From Pseudochrobactrum saccharolyticum (GTDB lineage: Bacteria > Pseudomonadota > Alphaproteobacteria > Rhizobiales > Rhizobiaceae), in the NCBI RefSeq assembly GCF_008801715.1, contig NZ_VZPG01000001.1, positions 62,001 to 126,000 of the forward strand: a stretch of DNA of 64,000 nt, in the 5' to 3' direction. The first letter of the stretch is position 1, and every line of letters starts with the position of its first letter. This document shows, in pieces, positions 25,445 to 34,728 of this stretch. Under the pieces are notes generated by a model. It saw nothing but the letters and a program-made list of their open reading frames with translations, was not told the origin of the DNA and did not search any database. The position numbers were made by a program, and so were the translations under genes.

Positions 25445-25548
25445 GTGCTCATTTGCCAATGATCACTCTCTTGTGCGTTGTTGAGGCTTGACCCGACACA
25501 GGAATATGGCAAAAACTTCGGTTAACAGTTTTCAATAAGGACAGATTC

Positions 25549-25986
25549 ATGTCATTACGCTCCGCTTTTGCTTTCGCGCTGCTTGCAGGTCTGTCAGCAG
25601 GATCTTTTTCTCAGGCTCAGGCCGCGGATTATATTGCAACTGCCCCTGCCGTGACTGATCCTGTCTGCCACGAACAAAGCGTCATCAACAGCGCGGTCGC
25701 ACAGTTCGACCGTCTTGTGCGCGGTGTGCCGGAAATGCCTGCTGTCAGCATCAATGCCGTCAGCAATGTCAGCGCAACACGTTATGACCCGAAAACCTAT
25801 CCGTCAGGTATTGAGCGCCATTATTGCCGCGCCACTGCCGTGCTCTCCAATGGCGAGAACCGTAATATCTGGTATATGGTGGAAGAAAGTCAGGGACTGG
25901 CATCCATGGGACGCAATGTCGAATCCTGTGTAGACGGTTTTGATAAGTGGTTTGTCTATGACGGCCGCTGCCGCGTGCTTCGCTGA
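25549..25986 (+). CDS. Conserved exported protein, function unknown
   Basis: Protein of 145 residues with a signal peptide ending SQAQAAD (about residue 26). The mature part contains four cysteines (in DPVCHEQS, RHYCRATA, VESCVDGF and GRCRVL) that could give two disulfides. It is rich in aromatic residues (IWYMVEESQG, DKWFVYDG). I do not recognise a named domain. Only seven bases separate its stop from the RNase T2 start, so the two are probably one transcript and may act in the same compartment. It has a GGACAG ribosome site nine bases before the ATG. Confidence 0.75.
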   Translation: MSLRSAFAFALLAGLSAGSFSQAQAADYIATAPAVTDPVCHEQSVINSAVAQFDRLVRGVPEMPAVSINAVSNVSATRYDPKTYPSGIERHYCRATAVLSNGENRNIWYMVEESQGLASMGRNVESCVDGFDKWFVYDGRCRVLR

Positions 25987-25993
25987 TCCGCAT

Positions 25994-26842
25994 ATGTCAC
26001 GCATCCGATTGAAAGCACACAGCCCGTTTGCACCCAGCAAAACGGGCTGTTTTTCTGTTGCTGCGGCTTTGCTTGCCTCTGCTCTCGCCTTTACTTCACC
26101 GGCATCAGCGCAATCCCTCAGTGACAAGCTGATGCAGAGCATGGGCAACGATCTGCGCAAACTCAACCCTTTGAACAATCAGGACAGACCGGTTTTAAAG
26201 CCGGAAAACAAAATCCCGCAGCGTACATTACCTAAGCCGCAGGATGCGCCATCACCATCCGGCAATGCGAATTTTGACTTCTATGTCCTGTCGCTCAGCT
26301 GGTCGCCAAGCTATTGCGCTGATAATGGCAACCGCTCCAATGCCCGCCAACAATGCGGCACCGGCCGCAATTACGGTTTCATCGTTCATGGTCTGTGGCC
26401 GCAATATGATCGTGGTTTTCCTGAAAGCTGCGATCACCGGCAGGCCAATGACACGGTGCCACGGGATATCGTCTCATCCCTGTCTGACATTATGCCCTCA
26501 GCCGGTCTGATGCGTCATGAATGGCGCAAACATGGCACCTGCGTGGGGATCAGTCAGCGCGATTATTTCTCCACGCTGGGCAAAGCCTATCAGGCTGTGA
26601 CTGTTCCGCCTGCCTTGCGCAATGTCGCAAGCCCGCGCAATGTTGATCCGCAGCTTGTTGAAAAGGCATTCATTGCCGCAAATCCGGGTTTGACCGGAGA
26701 TGCAATTGCCGTGACCTGCAATCGCAGGCGTCTTCAGGAGGTGCGTATCTGTATGGATAAAGGCCTCAAATTCCGTTCATGCGGCGAAGTGGATCGTAAT
26801 TCCTGCCGCAGCCGTTCCGTTACTCTGCTTCCTAACCGTTGA
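25994..26842 (+). CDS. Ribonuclease T2 family protein
   Basis: Secreted or periplasmic endoribonuclease of the T2 family. Both catalytic boxes are intact: CAS I FIVHGLWPQY (His132) and CAS II HEWRKHGTC (residues 175-183, with Glu176 and His180). A signal peptide ends TSPASAQ, and about 50 residues of Pro/Asn-rich linker precede the enzyme domain, which opens FDFYVLSLSWSPSYC. Several cysteines suggest disulfides, as in E. coli RNase I. The start at 25994 follows the upstream stop; the frame extends further upstream, overlapping the previous gene, which I reject. Length is 282 residues. Nutritional RNA scavenging is the usual suggestion for bacterial members. Confidence 0.92.
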   Translation: MSRIRLKAHSPFAPSKTGCFSVAAALLASALAFTSPASAQSLSDKLMQSMGNDLRKLNPLNNQDRPVLKPENKIPQRTLPKPQDAPSPSGNANFDFYVLSLSWSPSYCADNGNRSNARQQCGTGRNYGFIVHGLWPQYDRGFPESCDHRQANDTVPRDIVSSLSDIMPSAGLMRHEWRKHGTCVGISQRDYFSTLGKAYQAVTVPPALRNVASPRNVDPQLVEKAFIAANPGLTGDAIAVTCNRRRLQEVRICMDKGLKFRSCGEVDRNSCRSRSVTLLPNR

Positions 26843-26863
26843 TCTCTTATCTCAGGTTCCAAC

Positions 26864-27466
26864 ATGCACAAACTTTACACATCCCCTTCCTCACCTTTCA
26901 GCGCCAAAGTGCGTCTTGCAGCGCAATATGCCGGTATTGAACTGGAAAAACATATTGTCGTGACCAGCGAAGAACCGGCAGAACTGATTGCCGCCAATCC
27001 GCTCGGCAAAATTCCGACGCTGGTTACACCGGAAGGTAAAACTGTTTTCGACAGCCGCGTCATCACCCAGTATCTCAACCGCATTTCCGGCAACAAGCTG
27101 TTTCCGCGCAATGCTGAGAAGCGTCTGGATGCTGAAAAATTTGAAGCAATTGCAGATGGTCTTGCCGATGTGCTGGTAGCGCATGTCTATGAACGCCGTA
27201 TGCGCCCTGAAGAAATCGTGCATCAACCGGTGCTGGACTGGTACTGGAAAAAGGCAGAACGCACGCTCGATCTGCTAAATGAAACAGCGCCGCGTATCGG
27301 CACCAAAATCCATGGCGGGCACATCGCTATTGCCGCAACGCTCGGCTATCTCAATTTGCGCTTCGGCAATGGCTGGGAACGCGGCCGTCCGAAACTGAAA
27401 CGCTGGGTCAAGCGCTTTGCCGAAGTGCATCCGGAACTGGCGGCACAATTGCCGAAAGCTGCGTAA
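26864..27466 (+). CDS. Glutathione S-transferase family protein
   Basis: Cytosolic GST-like protein of 200 residues. The N-terminal thioredoxin-fold domain begins HKLYTSPSSPFSAKVRLAAQ and has NPLGKIPTLVTPEGKTVFDS, with the cis-Pro and the glutathione gamma-glutamyl-binding DS pair. The all-helical C-terminal domain follows, including IAIAATLGYLNLRFG. The pattern is closest to the YibF-like group, in which no catalytic role is settled. It lies 21 bp after the RNase T2 gene and before a strong terminator, so it may be the last gene of that transcript. Confidence 0.9.
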   Translation: MHKLYTSPSSPFSAKVRLAAQYAGIELEKHIVVTSEEPAELIAANPLGKIPTLVTPEGKTVFDSRVITQYLNRISGNKLFPRNAEKRLDAEKFEAIADGLADVLVAHVYERRMRPEEIVHQPVLDWYWKKAERTLDLLNETAPRIGTKIHGGHIAIAATLGYLNLRFGNGWERGRPKLKRWVKRFAEVHPELAAQLPKAA

Positions 27467-27472
27467 AAAACA

Positions 27473-27504
27473 AAAAAAGCCGGGAATTGCTTCCCGGCTT
27501 TTTT
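27473..27504. terminator. Bidirectional Rho-independent terminator
   Basis: Perfect stem aaaaaagccgggaa / ttcccggctttttt with a four-base loop, between the convergent GST and Omp genes. Confidence 0.92.
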
Positions 27505-27537
27505 ATCAGGCATGATCTCAACTAAATGAGATATTCC

Positions 27538-28188
27538 TTAGAACTTGTAGCCAACACCCAGACGGATATCGTGGGTCTGCAGACCACCGTCGTTGACAGT
27601 GCCGCTATCCAGCTGGAAGTCTTTCTTGCCGAAATCGGAATAACGGTATTCCAGACGGGCAGTTACATTCTGTGTCAGGAAGGTTTCAGCACCGGCACCG
27701 GCTGTCCAGCCAACGCGGAACTTATCCTGCGATGAGGTTGCATCGGAGAATTTAACCTGCGTACCGGCAACACCGGCTGTCACATAAGGCATAACCGGCC
27801 CCATATCGACACCAAGACGGCCGCGCAGCGAGCCTTCAAAACCGCTCTTCGCAGTCAGACCGAGCTCTTCTTTCTTAGCCCAGTTGTAACCGGCATCACC
27901 TTCCACACCGTAAACGATATTGTCGTTCTGGAAGTTCCAACCGGCATAACCGCCGAATTTGGCATTATTGTCTTTCAGATCACCAACATAGTTGTCAGTT
28001 TTGAATTTGTTAATGCCGTAGCCAAGATACAGACCGGTATAGCCGCCTGCCCAGCTGCTCTGAGGAGCAACATCTACAACCGGTGCCGGCTCATATGTCT
28101 GCGGTTGAATCGCATCTGCGGCAAAAGCTGTGGCCGAAAGCGGCAACAACGCAACAGAAGCAAGTGCCAGAGATTTGATAGTGCGCAT
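27538..28188 (-). CDS. Omp25/Omp31-family outer-membrane protein (paralogue 1)
   Basis: Small outer-membrane beta-barrel of 216 residues of the Brucella Omp25/Omp31 family. A signal peptide ends TAFAAD. Family blocks follow: [87 protein letters not shown] and a C-terminus [11 protein letters not shown] with terminal Phe. Omp25/31 proteins are abundant, bind the outer membrane and peptidoglycan-linked structures, and include heme-binding and virulence-linked members in Brucella. It is 445 bp from a same-length paralogue, on the same strand. Confidence 0.92.
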   Translation of the reverse strand: MRTIKSLALASVALLPLSATAFAADAIQPQTYEPAPVVDVAPQSSWAGGYTGLYLGYGINKFKTDNYVGDLKDNNAKFGGYAGWNFQNDNIVYGVEGDAGYNWAKKEELGLTAKSGFEGSLRGRLGVDMGPVMPYVTAGVAGTQVKFSDATSSQDKFRVGWTAGAGAETFLTQNVTARLEYRYSDFGKKDFQLDSGTVNDGGLQTHDIRLGVGYKF

Positions 28189-28481
28189 ACGCCTTGTCCT
28201 TATAAATTTCTAAACTGTTGTACAGCGAAGCCTCCAGACCTGACCTGTAACGGCTGAGCTGAACGCGATACGCCCCGTCTTCCTTCCGATCCATTTCTGT
28301 GCGGGAGAAAGAAGATTGCTTAACAAGGCAAAAGATGACGCTGAATTACGGCAGCAGAAATGCCGTAGCATGGAAAAAAACCGGCCTTATTATGGCTGAA
28401 ACATGTCAGTCAAAACCACTGCCGAACAGACCGAAACCACCACAACTATTTGATAATAAATTTATATCTTGTTTTTCTTAT

Positions 28482-28514
28482 AAAAAAGAAGGCCGGAAAA
28501 TTCCGGCCTTCTTT
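28482..28514 (-). terminator. Rho-independent terminator for Omp paralogue 2
   Basis: Perfect stem aaagaaggccggaa / ttccggccttcttt, two-base loop, T-run on the minus strand. It lies about 120 bp past the stop at 28634 and separates the two Omp genes into independent transcripts. Confidence 0.85.
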
Positions 28515-28633
28515 ACCGCCTCTTAACCGCATCCCGACATTCGTCTTTTTTATCGCTGAGGATAGGCGTCATTATTTATCCGAATCCGCTCAGCCAAACG
28601 CGCTAAGGCGAATCTGTGAAAAATGCGTGGTTT

Positions 28634-29284
28634 TCAGAATTTATAGCCAACACCCAAACGGATATCGTGGCTCTGCAATTTTGCTGATGGCACAGCAACA
28701 TTACCCAATATGAGATCCTTCTTGCCAAAGTCAGAATAGCGATATTCAAGACGCGCACTGACATTTTGTGTCAGCATGGTTTCGGCTCCGACACCGGCAG
28801 TCCAACCAAGACGAAATTTCTTACTGGAATCTGCATCATTGCTGTAACGCACCTGCGTACCGGCAACACCAGCAGTTACATAAGGCATGACTGCGCCCAT
28901 ATCATAGCCAAGACGGGCACGCAGAGAGCCGTCAAATCCGCTGCGGGCACTCAGACCATCTTTGGTTTTCTTTGCACCATTGTAACCGGCATCACCTTCC
29001 ACACCATAAACGATATTGTCGTTCTGGAAGTTCCAGCCCGCATAGCCGCCAAGCTTCACATTGTTATTTTTCAGATTACCGGCAGCGGATTTGTTTTTGA
29101 AATTATTTGCACCGGCACCAAGATAAATACCGATATAACCACCCTCCCAGGTTTTCTGCGGTGGTGTCTGCACAACCGGAGCAGGAACGTCTGGCTGCGC
29201 ACGAACAATATCAGCTGCCAAAGCCGGTACAGCAAATGAAAGAGCCGAGGCTGAAACCAGCGCCAGAGTTTTAAAATGTTTCAT
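28634..29284 (-). CDS. Omp25/Omp31-family outer-membrane protein (paralogue 2)
   Basis: 216-residue barrel from the start at 29284, five bases after AAGGAA; an in-frame codon at 29347 is rejected. The signal peptide ends VPALAAD. It aligns along its whole length with the protein at 27538-28188 and has the same last 11 residues ([11 protein letters not shown]). It shares the blocks [33 protein letters not shown] and [15 protein letters not shown]. Differences concentrate in predicted surface loops (NFKNKSAAGNL against [11 protein letters not shown]). The pair looks like a tandem duplication with separate promoters and terminators, which allows independent regulation. Confidence 0.92.
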   Translation of the reverse strand: MKHFKTLALVSASALSFAVPALAADIVRAQPDVPAPVVQTPPQKTWEGGYIGIYLGAGANNFKNKSAAGNLKNNNVKLGGYAGWNFQNDNIVYGVEGDAGYNGAKKTKDGLSARSGFDGSLRARLGYDMGAVMPYVTAGVAGTQVRYSNDADSSKKFRLGWTAGVGAETMLTQNVSARLEYRYSDFGKKDLILGNVAVPSAKLQSHDIRLGVGYKF

Positions 29285-29708
29285 AAAATTTCCTTGCAAT
29301 ATTCCAATTTTAAAAATGAGAACCGGATTGCCAAAAACATATTTCAATCCGGCATTATTCCCCTGTCATATCCGACAGGAGAGTCTTGGCTTAAATGCAC
29401 AAAAACGACCAGAAAACGGCAGAAAAGCAGCAGAAAAACGAACCGAAACCAATGATGCAACGAGGCAACATTTTCTTAAATATTAAATAGTTACCGTATT
29501 TTTTGAATAGTATTGCAAGCTGCAAAAACTTCAGCCTTAAAAACAAGCCGCAGCCTATCTTCTACAGATTTTTTGTCAGGCATTTTTCCTTCACGCTAAA
29601 ACAGGTTATTCCATGATACTATGCGATCATATTTGCTGATTTGCATGCACATGAAGTCAGAATCATTTCACCCGCCGGATGTGCCATAACCAAAGGAGCC
29701 TGCCCCCG
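29285..29708. other. Divergent intergenic region (Omp paralogue 2 / SDR gene)
   Basis: About 420 bp, AT-rich in its middle. It should contain the promoters of both flanking genes. No repeat-family member, RNA fold or ORF is convincing. Confidence 0.4.
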
Positions 29709-30491
29709 ATGACTGCCAAGCGGACTATGTCTGAAGTTTTACCCGTCACCCTGATTACCGGCGGCGCAAAGCGTATTGGCAGCCATATAACTGAGGATCT
29801 GGCTACACGCGGCTATCCGGTTATCATTCATTGTAACCGCTCCGCCACACAAGCAGAAGCATTGGTGCAACGCATCCGCGATGAAGGCGGCAAAGCCGCT
29901 ATTGTGACCGCAGACCTGTCGGACAATGCACAGGTAGCCACGCTGATGGACAAAGCGGCAGCGCATTTCGGCCCCGTGGAGCTGCTGGTCAATAATGCTT
30001 CCGTTTTTGAAGACGACCGTATCGGCACCCTCACCCACGATCTGTGGGATCGTCATTTTGCCGTACATCTGAAAGCGCCGGTCTTTCTGGCGCAGGCTAT
30101 GGCCGAGGCTTTACCGGAAGATAAACAGGGGCTGATCGTCAATATTACCGACCAGCGCGTATGGAAGCTCAATCCGCAATTCATTTCCTATACCCTGTCC
30201 AAAACCGCATTATGGACAGCCACACGCACTTTGGCACAGGCGCTTGCACCGGCAATCCGCGTCAATGCAATCGGCCCCGGTCCGACATTGCCGAGCGAGA
30301 GACAGCATATTGAAGATTTCGAAAAGCAGGTTGATGCAGTGCTGCTAAAAAAAGCACCGCTGCTCGATGAATTTGCCGCGACGATTGACTATCTGTGGAG
30401 AACACGGTCCGTCACAGGGCAAATGATTGCGCTGGACGGCGGACAACATCTGGCATGGGAAACGCCGGATATTGCAGGTATTTCGGAATGA
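29709..30491 (+). CDS. SDR family oxidoreductase, FolM/pteridine reductase-like
   Basis: NAD(P)H-dependent short-chain reductase of 260 residues. The start at 29709 lies ten bases after AAGGAG. The cofactor loop is [12 protein letters not shown], whose Arg is typical of NADPH-dependent pteridine reductases. The NNAS motif follows ([12 protein letters not shown]). The active site reads [21 protein letters not shown]: Tyr and Lys are present, and Asp replaces the usual Ser, as in FolM and PTR1. This points to reduction of dihydromonapterin or dihydrofolate. It overlaps uvrC by four bases, so the two are translationally coupled, although no functional link is evident. Confidence 0.87.
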   Translation: MTAKRTMSEVLPVTLITGGAKRIGSHITEDLATRGYPVIIHCNRSATQAEALVQRIRDEGGKAAIVTADLSDNAQVATLMDKAAAHFGPVELLVNNASVFEDDRIGTLTHDLWDRHFAVHLKAPVFLAQAMAEALPEDKQGLIVNITDQRVWKLNPQFISYTLSKTALWTATRTLAQALAPAIRVNAIGPGPTLPSERQHIEDFEKQVDAVLLKKAPLLDEFAATIDYLWRTRSVTGQMIALDGGQHLAWETPDIAGISE

Positions 30492-32584
30492 CACAAAGCA
30501 TAAACGGCAATGATATTACCCATCCGGACATGGAGCCGGATGAGGATGTCTTACTGACAGATGATGCCGGAGATGACGAAGACAACTTCCCCGAAGAGGC
30601 AAGCTCTGCATCTGCGCTGGCCAGCAATATCCGCTGGGATTCCGCGCTGGATGAGTTTGACGCATCAACCCAGAATTTGAGCGGGCCGGATGTCATCAAT
30701 GCTTTTGTGAAAAAACTGCCGAACAATCCCGGCGTATACCGCATGTTCAACCGTGAGGGTGACGTGCTCTATGTCGGCAAAGCCAAAAGCCTGAAGAAGC
30801 GTGTCAGCAATTATGCCCGCGGTCAGGGACACAGCAACCGCATTGCCCGCATGATCCGCGAAACGGCAACTATGGAATTTGTCGTTACCCGCACGGAAAC
30901 AGAAGCACTGCTGCTGGAAGCGAATCTCATCAAACGCTTACGTCCGCGTTTTAATGTTCTGCTTCGGGATGATAAATCCTTTCCCTATATTCTGATTTCC
31001 GGCGATACCCGTGCACCCGGTATTTTCAAACATCGCGGCGCGCGCTCCCGTAAAGGCGAATATTACGGTCCTTTTGCCTCTGCAGGCGCTGTCACACGCA
31101 CGATTAATGTGCTGGAGCGTGCCTTTCTTTTGCGCAGCTGCGCCGACTCGATGTTTGAGAGCCGCACGCGCCCTTGTCTGCTGCATCAGATCAAGCGCTG
31201 TTCCGGTCCCTGCACCCATGAAATCAGCGATGCAGATTATTCAGAGCTGGTACGAGAAGCAAAATCCTTTCTCTCCGGCCGCAGCAAAGCCGTGCAGCAG
31301 CAGATGCGTGATGCAATGAGTGCCGCCGCTGAAGAGCTGGATTTTGAACGCGCCGCTATTTTCCGCGACCGGTTGTCGGCTTTGTCCCATATCCAGTCCC
31401 ATCAGGGTATCAATCCGCAAACTGTGGATGAGGCTGATGTTTTTGCCATTCATCAGGAAGGCGGACTGGCCTGTATTCAGGTCTTTTTCTTCCGCACCGG
31501 TCAGAACTGGGGCAATCGCGCCTATTTTCCGAAGGCTGACCCATCCCTGTCGGCTGCGGAAGTGCTTGGCGCTTTCATCACCCAGTTTTACGATAACAAG
31601 CCCTGCCCGCAACTGATCCTGCTGTCTGAAACGGTGGAAGAACAGGAACTGCTGGGCGACGCCCTGTCGGCTTCTGCAGGACGCCGTGTGACGCTCAATG
31701 TGCCGCAGCGCGGTGAAAAGAAAGACCTCGTCGATCACGCTATGACCAATGCCCGCGAAACCTTGGGACGCAGGCTGGCCGAAACCTCATCACAGGCGCG
31801 CCTTTTGAAAGCTATGGCCGAGACTTTCGAACTGCCGCGCATTCCGCGCCGTATTGAGGTTTACGATAACTCCCACATCATGGGCACCAATGCTGTTGGC
31901 GGCATGATTGTCGCCGGACAGGACGGTTTCATCAAAAACCAGTATCGCAAATTCAATATCCGCTCCACGGAGATCACCCCGGGCGACGACTTCGGAATGA
32001 TGCGCGAGGTGATTGAGCGCCGTTTTGGCAGGCTGATAAAAGATCATATGAAAGAGTTGGAGACACAGGCGCCTCAAGTACCTGCAGACAGTGAAACGGA
32101 TGCAGACGACATTACGGATGACGGTTTCCCTGCGTGGCCTGATGTTATTCTGATTGATGGCGGTCAGGGACAAGTCGGTGTAGTTCGTGATATTCTCACG
32201 CAGCTGGGTATCAATGATAAAGTCATATCCATCGGTATCGCCAAAGGTGTAGACCGCGATGCGGGACGTGAGCGTTTTTTCGTCAGCGGCAAACCGGCTT
32301 TCACATTACCGCCGCGCGATCCGGTACTCTATTTCATTCAGCGTATGCGCGATGAAGCACACCGTTTCGCTATCGGCACCCATCGGGCAAAGCGCAAAAA
32401 AGAAATGGTCAAAAGTCCGCTGGATGAAATTGCCGGTATCGGCCCTTCCCGCAAGCGTGCTTTGCTGCATGAATTCGGCACGGCAAAAGCAGTTGCAGGC
32501 GCAGCATTGACAGATCTCATGCAGGTTGAAGGCATCTCGGAAGCACTGGCGCAGACCATTTATGACCACTTCCGCGATCAATAA
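30488..32584 (+). CDS. uvrC: Excinuclease ABC subunit C
   Basis: Nuclease subunit of nucleotide excision repair; it makes both incisions at lesions marked by UvrAB. The ATG at 30488 (ATGA overlap with the SDR gene) gives 698 residues; the longer frame from 30395 lies inside the SDR gene. An acidic, low-complexity N-terminus of about 70 residues ([16 protein letters not shown]) precedes the GIY-YIG nuclease domain ([23 protein letters not shown]). A UVR motif ([15 protein letters not shown]), the RNase H-like domain ([22 protein letters not shown]) and C-terminal helix-hairpin-helix motifs ([27 protein letters not shown]) follow. Confidence 0.96.
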   Translation: MTQSINGNDITHPDMEPDEDVLLTDDAGDDEDNFPEEASSASALASNIRWDSALDEFDASTQNLSGPDVINAFVKKLPNNPGVYRMFNREGDVLYVGKAKSLKKRVSNYARGQGHSNRIARMIRETATMEFVVTRTETEALLLEANLIKRLRPRFNVLLRDDKSFPYILISGDTRAPGIFKHRGARSRKGEYYGPFASAGAVTRTINVLERAFLLRSCADSMFESRTRPCLLHQIKRCSGPCTHEISDADYSELVREAKSFLSGRSKAVQQQMRDAMSAAAEELDFERAAIFRDRLSALSHIQSHQGINPQTVDEADVFAIHQEGGLACIQVFFFRTGQNWGNRAYFPKADPSLSAAEVLGAFITQFYDNKPCPQLILLSETVEEQELLGDALSASAGRRVTLNVPQRGEKKDLVDHAMTNARETLGRRLAETSSQARLLKAMAETFELPRIPRRIEVYDNSHIMGTNAVGGMIVAGQDGFIKNQYRKFNIRSTEITPGDDFGMMREVIERRFGRLIKDHMKELETQAPQVPADSETDADDITDDGFPAWPDVILIDGGQGQVGVVRDILTQLGINDKVISIGIAKGVDRDAGRERFFVSGKPAFTLPPRDPVLYFIQRMRDEAHRFAIGTHRAKRKKEMVKSPLDEIAGIGPSRKRALLHEFGTAKAVAGAALTDLMQVEGISEALAQTIYDHFRDQ

Positions 32585-32700
32585 TGGGTTATCTGACGCA
32601 ATATGCACATAATAAGCCTTAAAAAGCCGGTCTGAGTGTTGCTTTTTACCCTATTGCGGGATTGATGGTAACCAGCTGACAATGATTTGTCGTGTAGCGT

Positions 32701-32755
32701 AAAACACATCCCGAAAGTGGTGAAACTATTTTCGGACAAGATGTGCGTCTAAAGA
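32701..32755 (+). repeat. Hairpin element, family C variant
   Basis: acacatc pairs with gatgtg, with inner ccgaaa opposite tttcgg, and ends gcgtctaaag. It is closely similar to the element at 20036 and sits in the 250-bp uvrC-pgsA spacer, so these two genes need not be one operon. Confidence 0.55.
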
Positions 32756-32835
32756 TTTTCATGAGCCGTAAGGCTTACTTCTCCAGTCGTGGGTTTCCCG
32801 CTCACGCTTATCCAGAATACGGGTTTTAGGGGACT

Positions 32836-33414
32836 ATGAGTAAACACACATTATCACTGCCCAACATCCTTACTTACGCACGTATCGTTGCTGTGCCACT
32901 TGTGGTTCTGTGCTTTTTCCTTGAAGGCCATCTGAAGAGCAGTGACACCGCAAGATGGTGGGCGCTCGGCCTGTTCGCTGCCGCCAGCATCACGGATTTC
33001 TTCGACGGCTATCTGGCACGTATGTGGAAACAGACATCCAGCATCGGCCGTATGCTTGACCCGATTGCTGATAAGCTGCTGGTCTCCGCAATTCTGCTGC
33101 TGCTGGCCGCCGACGGTACCATTGCCGGCTGGACGCTCTGGGCTGCCATTATCATCCTCTGCCGTGAAATTCTGGTTTCCGGTTTGCGTGAATATCTGGC
33201 GGATCTGAAAGTCAGTGTGCCGGTTTCGCAGCTGGCAAAATGGAAAACCACTATTCAGATGATTGCGCTGGCTTTTCTGCTTGCCGGCCCTGCCGGTGAC
33301 AAAATCCTGCCTTATACAACGGAAACAGGGCTGATCCTGCTGTGGATTTCAGCAATTCTGACACTTTATACCGGTTGGGACTATTTCCGTGCCGGTATCA
33401 AACACATGATCTGA
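32836..33414 (+). CDS. pgsA: CDP-diacylglycerol-glycerol-3-phosphate 3-phosphatidyltransferase
   Basis: Inner-membrane enzyme that makes phosphatidylglycerol phosphate, the committed step to phosphatidylglycerol and cardiolipin. The 192-residue protein has the CDP-alcohol phosphotransferase signature DG-x2-AR-x8-G-x3-D-x3-D in FFDGYLARMWKQTSSIGRML followed by DPIADK. It opens with LSLPNILTYARIVAVPLVVL, a typical PgsA start, and has about five to six membrane helices. The ATG follows GGGGA. Its TGA overlaps the moaD ATG by one base (TGATG), so moaD and moaE are expressed with it. Confidence 0.95.
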   Translation: MSKHTLSLPNILTYARIVAVPLVVLCFFLEGHLKSSDTARWWALGLFAAASITDFFDGYLARMWKQTSSIGRMLDPIADKLLVSAILLLLAADGTIAGWTLWAAIIILCREILVSGLREYLADLKVSVPVSQLAKWKTTIQMIALAFLLAGPAGDKILPYTTETGLILLWISAILTLYTGWDYFRAGIKHMI

Positions 33415-33680
33415 TGGCCGTTATGACAGTCAAACTGGTATATTTTGCATGGGTACGGGAGCAGATCGGCAAATCTGACGAGAGTCTCGATCTGCCTCAG
33501 ACTGTCAAAACTGTATCTGACCTGCTGAGCCATCTTTCCGGCATTGATGAGAATTATGCACATGCTTTGCGCTTTTCCGATGTGATCCGCGTGGCGATCA
33601 ATCAGGAACATGTGGAGCATGACACGCCGATTGCCGGTGCGCATGAGATTGCCTTGTTCCCGCCAATGACCGGAGGCTGA
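33414..33680 (+). CDS. moaD: Molybdopterin synthase sulfur carrier subunit
   Basis: Ubiquitin-fold small subunit of molybdopterin synthase, 88 residues. Its C-terminal Gly-Gly (PPMTGG) is thiocarboxylated and donates sulfur to cyclic pyranopterin monophosphate. The VKLVYFAWVREQIGKSDE start and ETPIAGAHEIALFPP-like end fit MoaD. The ATG at 33414 overlaps the pgsA stop; a second ATG at 33423 is possible. moaE begins four bases after its stop. Confidence 0.93.
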   Translation: MAVMTVKLVYFAWVREQIGKSDESLDLPQTVKTVSDLLSHLSGIDENYAHALRFSDVIRVAINQEHVEHDTPIAGAHEIALFPPMTGG

Positions 33681-33684
33681 GGCA

Positions 33685-34161
33685 ATGCAGCCGACTATTC
33701 TTGTCTCGCAAGATGACTTTGATGCGGCTGTCCTTACTGCCCGTATGACTGAAGGGCGCACAGATATCGGCGCGGTTGTCAGTTTTACCGGCTTTTGCCG
33801 TGATGAGAATAAAACACTTCAGGCGCTGGAACTTGAACATTATCCGGGCATGGCAGAAGCGCAGCTGGCGCGTATTGCTGCCGATGCCGTGCAACGCTGG
33901 CCGCTACAGGGCGTTACCATTGTTCATCGCAGCGGTCTCATCAAAGCCGGTGAGCAGATTGTGTTTGTTGCCACAGCCAGCAAGCACAGACAGGCCGCCT
34001 TTGAAGCCGCAGAATTTCTGATGGATTATCTCAAGAGCGATGCGCCTTTCTGGAAGAAAGAACATCTGATCACCCCTGCTCCCAAGAATGGCGATCCGCA
34101 GTCGGGCTGGGTCAAAGCCAAAGCCAGCGACGAAGACATGAAGAAGCGCTGGCAGGATTAG
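33685..34161 (+). CDS. moaE: Molybdopterin synthase catalytic subunit
   Basis: Large subunit of molybdopterin synthase, 158 residues, which dimerises and binds two MoaD tails to insert two sulfurs into the precursor. Recognisable blocks are GAVVSFTGFCRDENK, LELEHYPGMAEAQL, HRSGLIKAGEQIV, FVATASKHRQAAFEA, and the active-site LKSDAPFWKKE containing the catalytic lysines. The cofactor is needed by the oxidoreductase at 21-23 kb, among other enzymes. Its TAG stop codon is formed by the first bases of a family B repeat. Confidence 0.95.
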   Translation: MQPTILVSQDDFDAAVLTARMTEGRTDIGAVVSFTGFCRDENKTLQALELEHYPGMAEAQLARIAADAVQRWPLQGVTIVHRSGLIKAGEQIVFVATASKHRQAAFEAAEFLMDYLKSDAPFWKKEHLITPAPKNGDPQSGWVKAKASDEDMKKRWQD

Positions 34162-34262
34162 AGCATAATCCCTTAAACTTGGATCAGTTTAAGGAAAAGT
34201 TATGCTCTAATTTTAAAGTATTAGAGCGACCTTTGTGTGCCAAGTCTGGCACACGGCGCTCT
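34160..34262 (+). repeat. 103-bp dispersed palindromic element, family B (copy B2)
   Basis: Nearly identical to B1 at 13685-13787 and exactly the same length. Begins agagcataatcccttaaact and ends cacacggcgct with ct. It starts within the moaE stop codon. Confidence 0.88.
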
Positions 34263-34728
34263 AAGACAACTCAGCTTTGCCTGAGTCAAAATCCCGTTTG
34301 AATATTTTACAATCCTGTGAAATTATTTGCACTGACTTGCATTGCCATAAGTAAACCATAAAATCAGGGCAGTAGCTGATACAGCATATTTATATGATTC
34401 AACTCGTGTTTTATCCGGATTTGATCCTATAGTCCGGAGAGCACTTACGACTCATGGATATGCATTGATTCCAGAATTACCGGTTTAAATCACCGGTGAG
34501 CATTTTTTAGTCGTCCGGCAATTTCATTATCCAAAACAGATCAAAGAAGATTCCCGACAGCTAAACAATGAAGAAAACCACATAACAACACGTGTTAAGG
34601 TTAAAACTTAACGTAAATTATGTGTTTAGTCATTTGGCGTTAATATACCGCCGGTTAAAATGTCAGCTCAGACAACTTCTGGAAAACGGAGAGAGTCTAA
34701 ACTGGCAGTGCAACAAACAGGACAGAAT
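34263..34728. other. Intergenic region, moaE to the YbaY/META gene
   Basis: AT-rich non-coding stretch. One hairpin with a T-run, accggt (34479-34484) / accggt (34492-34497) then tttttt to 34508, looks like a weak terminator. Near 34600 the palindrome gttaaaacttaac could be a regulator site. No ORF is convincing. Confidence 0.4.
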
